From a virus, in the IMG/VR virus record IMGVR_UViG_3300036846_001291, positions 1 to 39,343 of that record: a stretch of DNA of 39,343 nt; one strand, written 5' to 3'. This document shows, piece after piece, positions 38,804 through 39,343 of this stretch (its first letter is position 1; each line of letters starts with the position of its first letter). The translations under genes were made by a program, and so were the position numbers. The notes under the pieces were generated by a model that had not been told where the DNA came from, ran no database searches, and saw only the letters and a list, made by a program, of their open reading frames with translations.

Positions 38804-39324
38804 TCAGGGCTCCTCATCGCGCGGGCGTTGTTCGGCGATCAACTGCTCGACGAGCACGGCGTACACGTCGGGATCTAACTCGGTAACCCACTCGTACCGC
38901 CAGCCACACCGACGAGCGATGGCAAGGTCGCTGGCGACCTGCTCCCGCCATCCCGCCCGTTTTTTTCCGCGGTGCGTTCCTTCGCGACCGCGGCGCGGTG
39001 CGCGGCGATCGCGTCGGCGATTTCCTCGAAGGAGTCGTCGTCGAGGGCGCGCAGGATCGCCACGATTTCGTCGGGCGACTTGTCGGCAATGGGCACGTGC
39101 CGCCCCGCGTCGTCCACGAACGTCCAGTCGAGCAGGTACGCGACCACGTGCGCCTGCGCGATCAGGAAGGGATCCACGCGCGACACGCCATCCGCGACGC
39201 GCACCATGCGTCCGCGGGTGTCGAGTTCCTCGCCGTGGGTGAGGACGCGTTTCACGGTGATCGAGTCACCGTCGGAGAGCGGGAGCGTCACCGTGTCGGG
39301 ACGGACAAAGCGCGAGCGCGGCAT
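38804..39324 (-). CDS. Tail assembly chaperone gpGT (-1 frameshift product)
   Basis: Joining residues 1-122 of gpG to the -1 frame at the slippery site gives a 173-residue fusion. The 51 added residues contain REQVASDLAIARRCGWRYEW and PDVYAVLVEQLIAEQRPR, typical of the T part of gpGT, which binds the tape measure. The stop at 38804-38806 is 3 bases before the tape measure GTG, the expected arrangement. Confidence 0.9.
38875..39324 (-). CDS. Tail assembly chaperone gpG (zero-frame product)
   Basis: This 149-residue protein has the gpG layout: a beta start (DTVTLPLSDGDSITVKRVLT), a central FLIAQAHVVAYLLDWTFVDD and helical ILRALDDDSFEEIADAI. It guides tail assembly. After residue ~122 (slippery site) the frame becomes Gly/Ser-rich and probably dispensable. 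The start is 6 bases after the preceding tail gene at the redundant end. Confidence 0.9.
   Translation of the reverse strand: MPRSRFVRPDTVTLPLSDGDSITVKRVLTHGEELDTRGRMVRVADGVSRVDPFLIAQAHVVAYLLDWTFVDDAGRHVPIADKSPDEIVAILRALDDDSFEEIADAIAAHRAAVAKERTAEKNGRDGGSRSPATLPSLVGVAGGTSGLPS
38959..38965 (-). other. Programmed -1 frameshift site A AAA AAC
   Basis: Read on the - strand, seven A (38966-38960) followed by C give the heptamer A AAA AAC in the correct phase (codons GAA AAA AAC). After slipping -1, the ribosome continues at 38959 and reaches a stop at 38806-38804. The phase and the coding match of the extension make this the programmed site. Confidence 0.9.
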
Positions 39325-39337
39325 GGGGGGTCACCTT
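39042..39337. repeat. Terminal direct repeat, right copy
   Basis: This is the right copy of the terminal repeat, matching 1-296 with one substitution at 39169. It contains the start of gpG. The following six bases do not match the left side. Confidence 0.95.
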
Positions 39338-39343
39338 ATCATT

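Noticed and set aside
1-39343. CRISPR array
   Set aside because: No regularly spaced repeats with unique spacers were found; the repeats present are pairs or triples.

Overview
The window is an essentially complete genome of a temperate, HK97-type siphophage (long non-contractile tail), very probably assembled from environmental DNA. The last ~296 bases (39042-39337) repeat the first 296 with one synonymous difference, so the unit is a circular or circularly permuted genome of about 39,041 bp. Base composition is strongly GC-rich, with many GTG starts and pervasive 1-4 base stop/start overlaps. The host cannot be named. A 50-base copy of the 3' half of a tRNA-Ala(CGC) gene beside the integrase indicates that the prophage integrates into that host tRNA gene, and the base composition fits a high-GC bacterium.

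Layout. (1) Lysogeny block, + strand, 26.2-31.8 kb: a Cro/C1-type repressor, a run of small uncharacterised genes (zinc-binding proteins, a YkgJ-like cysteine-cluster protein, a ribbon-helix-helix protein, a small membrane peptide), the tyrosine integrase and attP. (2) Divergent leftward early block, - strand, 26.0-16 kb: two excisionase-like HTH proteins, a RecT/PD-(D/E)XK recombination pair, an MT-A70 methyltransferase, a second PD-(D/E)XK nuclease, a replication-type protein, many tiny zinc-ribbon proteins and the RusA resolvase. A lower-GC cassette at 17.9-18.9 kb sits between a decayed rusA relic and the intact rusA. (3) Accessory block, 16-12.8 kb: a Pro/Gly/Trp-rich protein, a J-domain protein, a secreted lipoprotein, small unknowns, an HNH nuclease and a two-helix membrane protein. 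(4) Packaging and head, 12.7-2.6 kb: ParB-methyltransferase fusion, TerS, TerL, portal, S49 protease, capsid and head-tail connectors. (5) Tail, 2.6-0 kb continuing across the contig junction to 33.2 kb: a two-domain glycosyltransferase placed between the tail terminator and the tail tube, tail tube, gpG/gpGT frameshift chaperones, tape measure, hub-like protein and a terminal tail protein. (6) Junction, 31.8-33.2 kb: attP, candidate integrase arm repeats, a basic winged-helix-like gene with an operator-like palindrome, and an AlpA-type regulator bracketed by direct repeats.

Together: the repressor at 26.25 kb faces the leftward early operon; early functions recombine and modify DNA; HNH-TerS-TerL package it; head and tail genes follow in the usual order, with tail chaperone dosage set by a canonical -1 slippery site (A AAA AAC). 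No recognisable endolysin or spanin is present. The most unusual items are the glycosyltransferase inside the tail operon, the cassette next to the rusA relic, the repeat-bracketed AlpA gene, the 15-G tract behind the repressor, and the repeats around attP.
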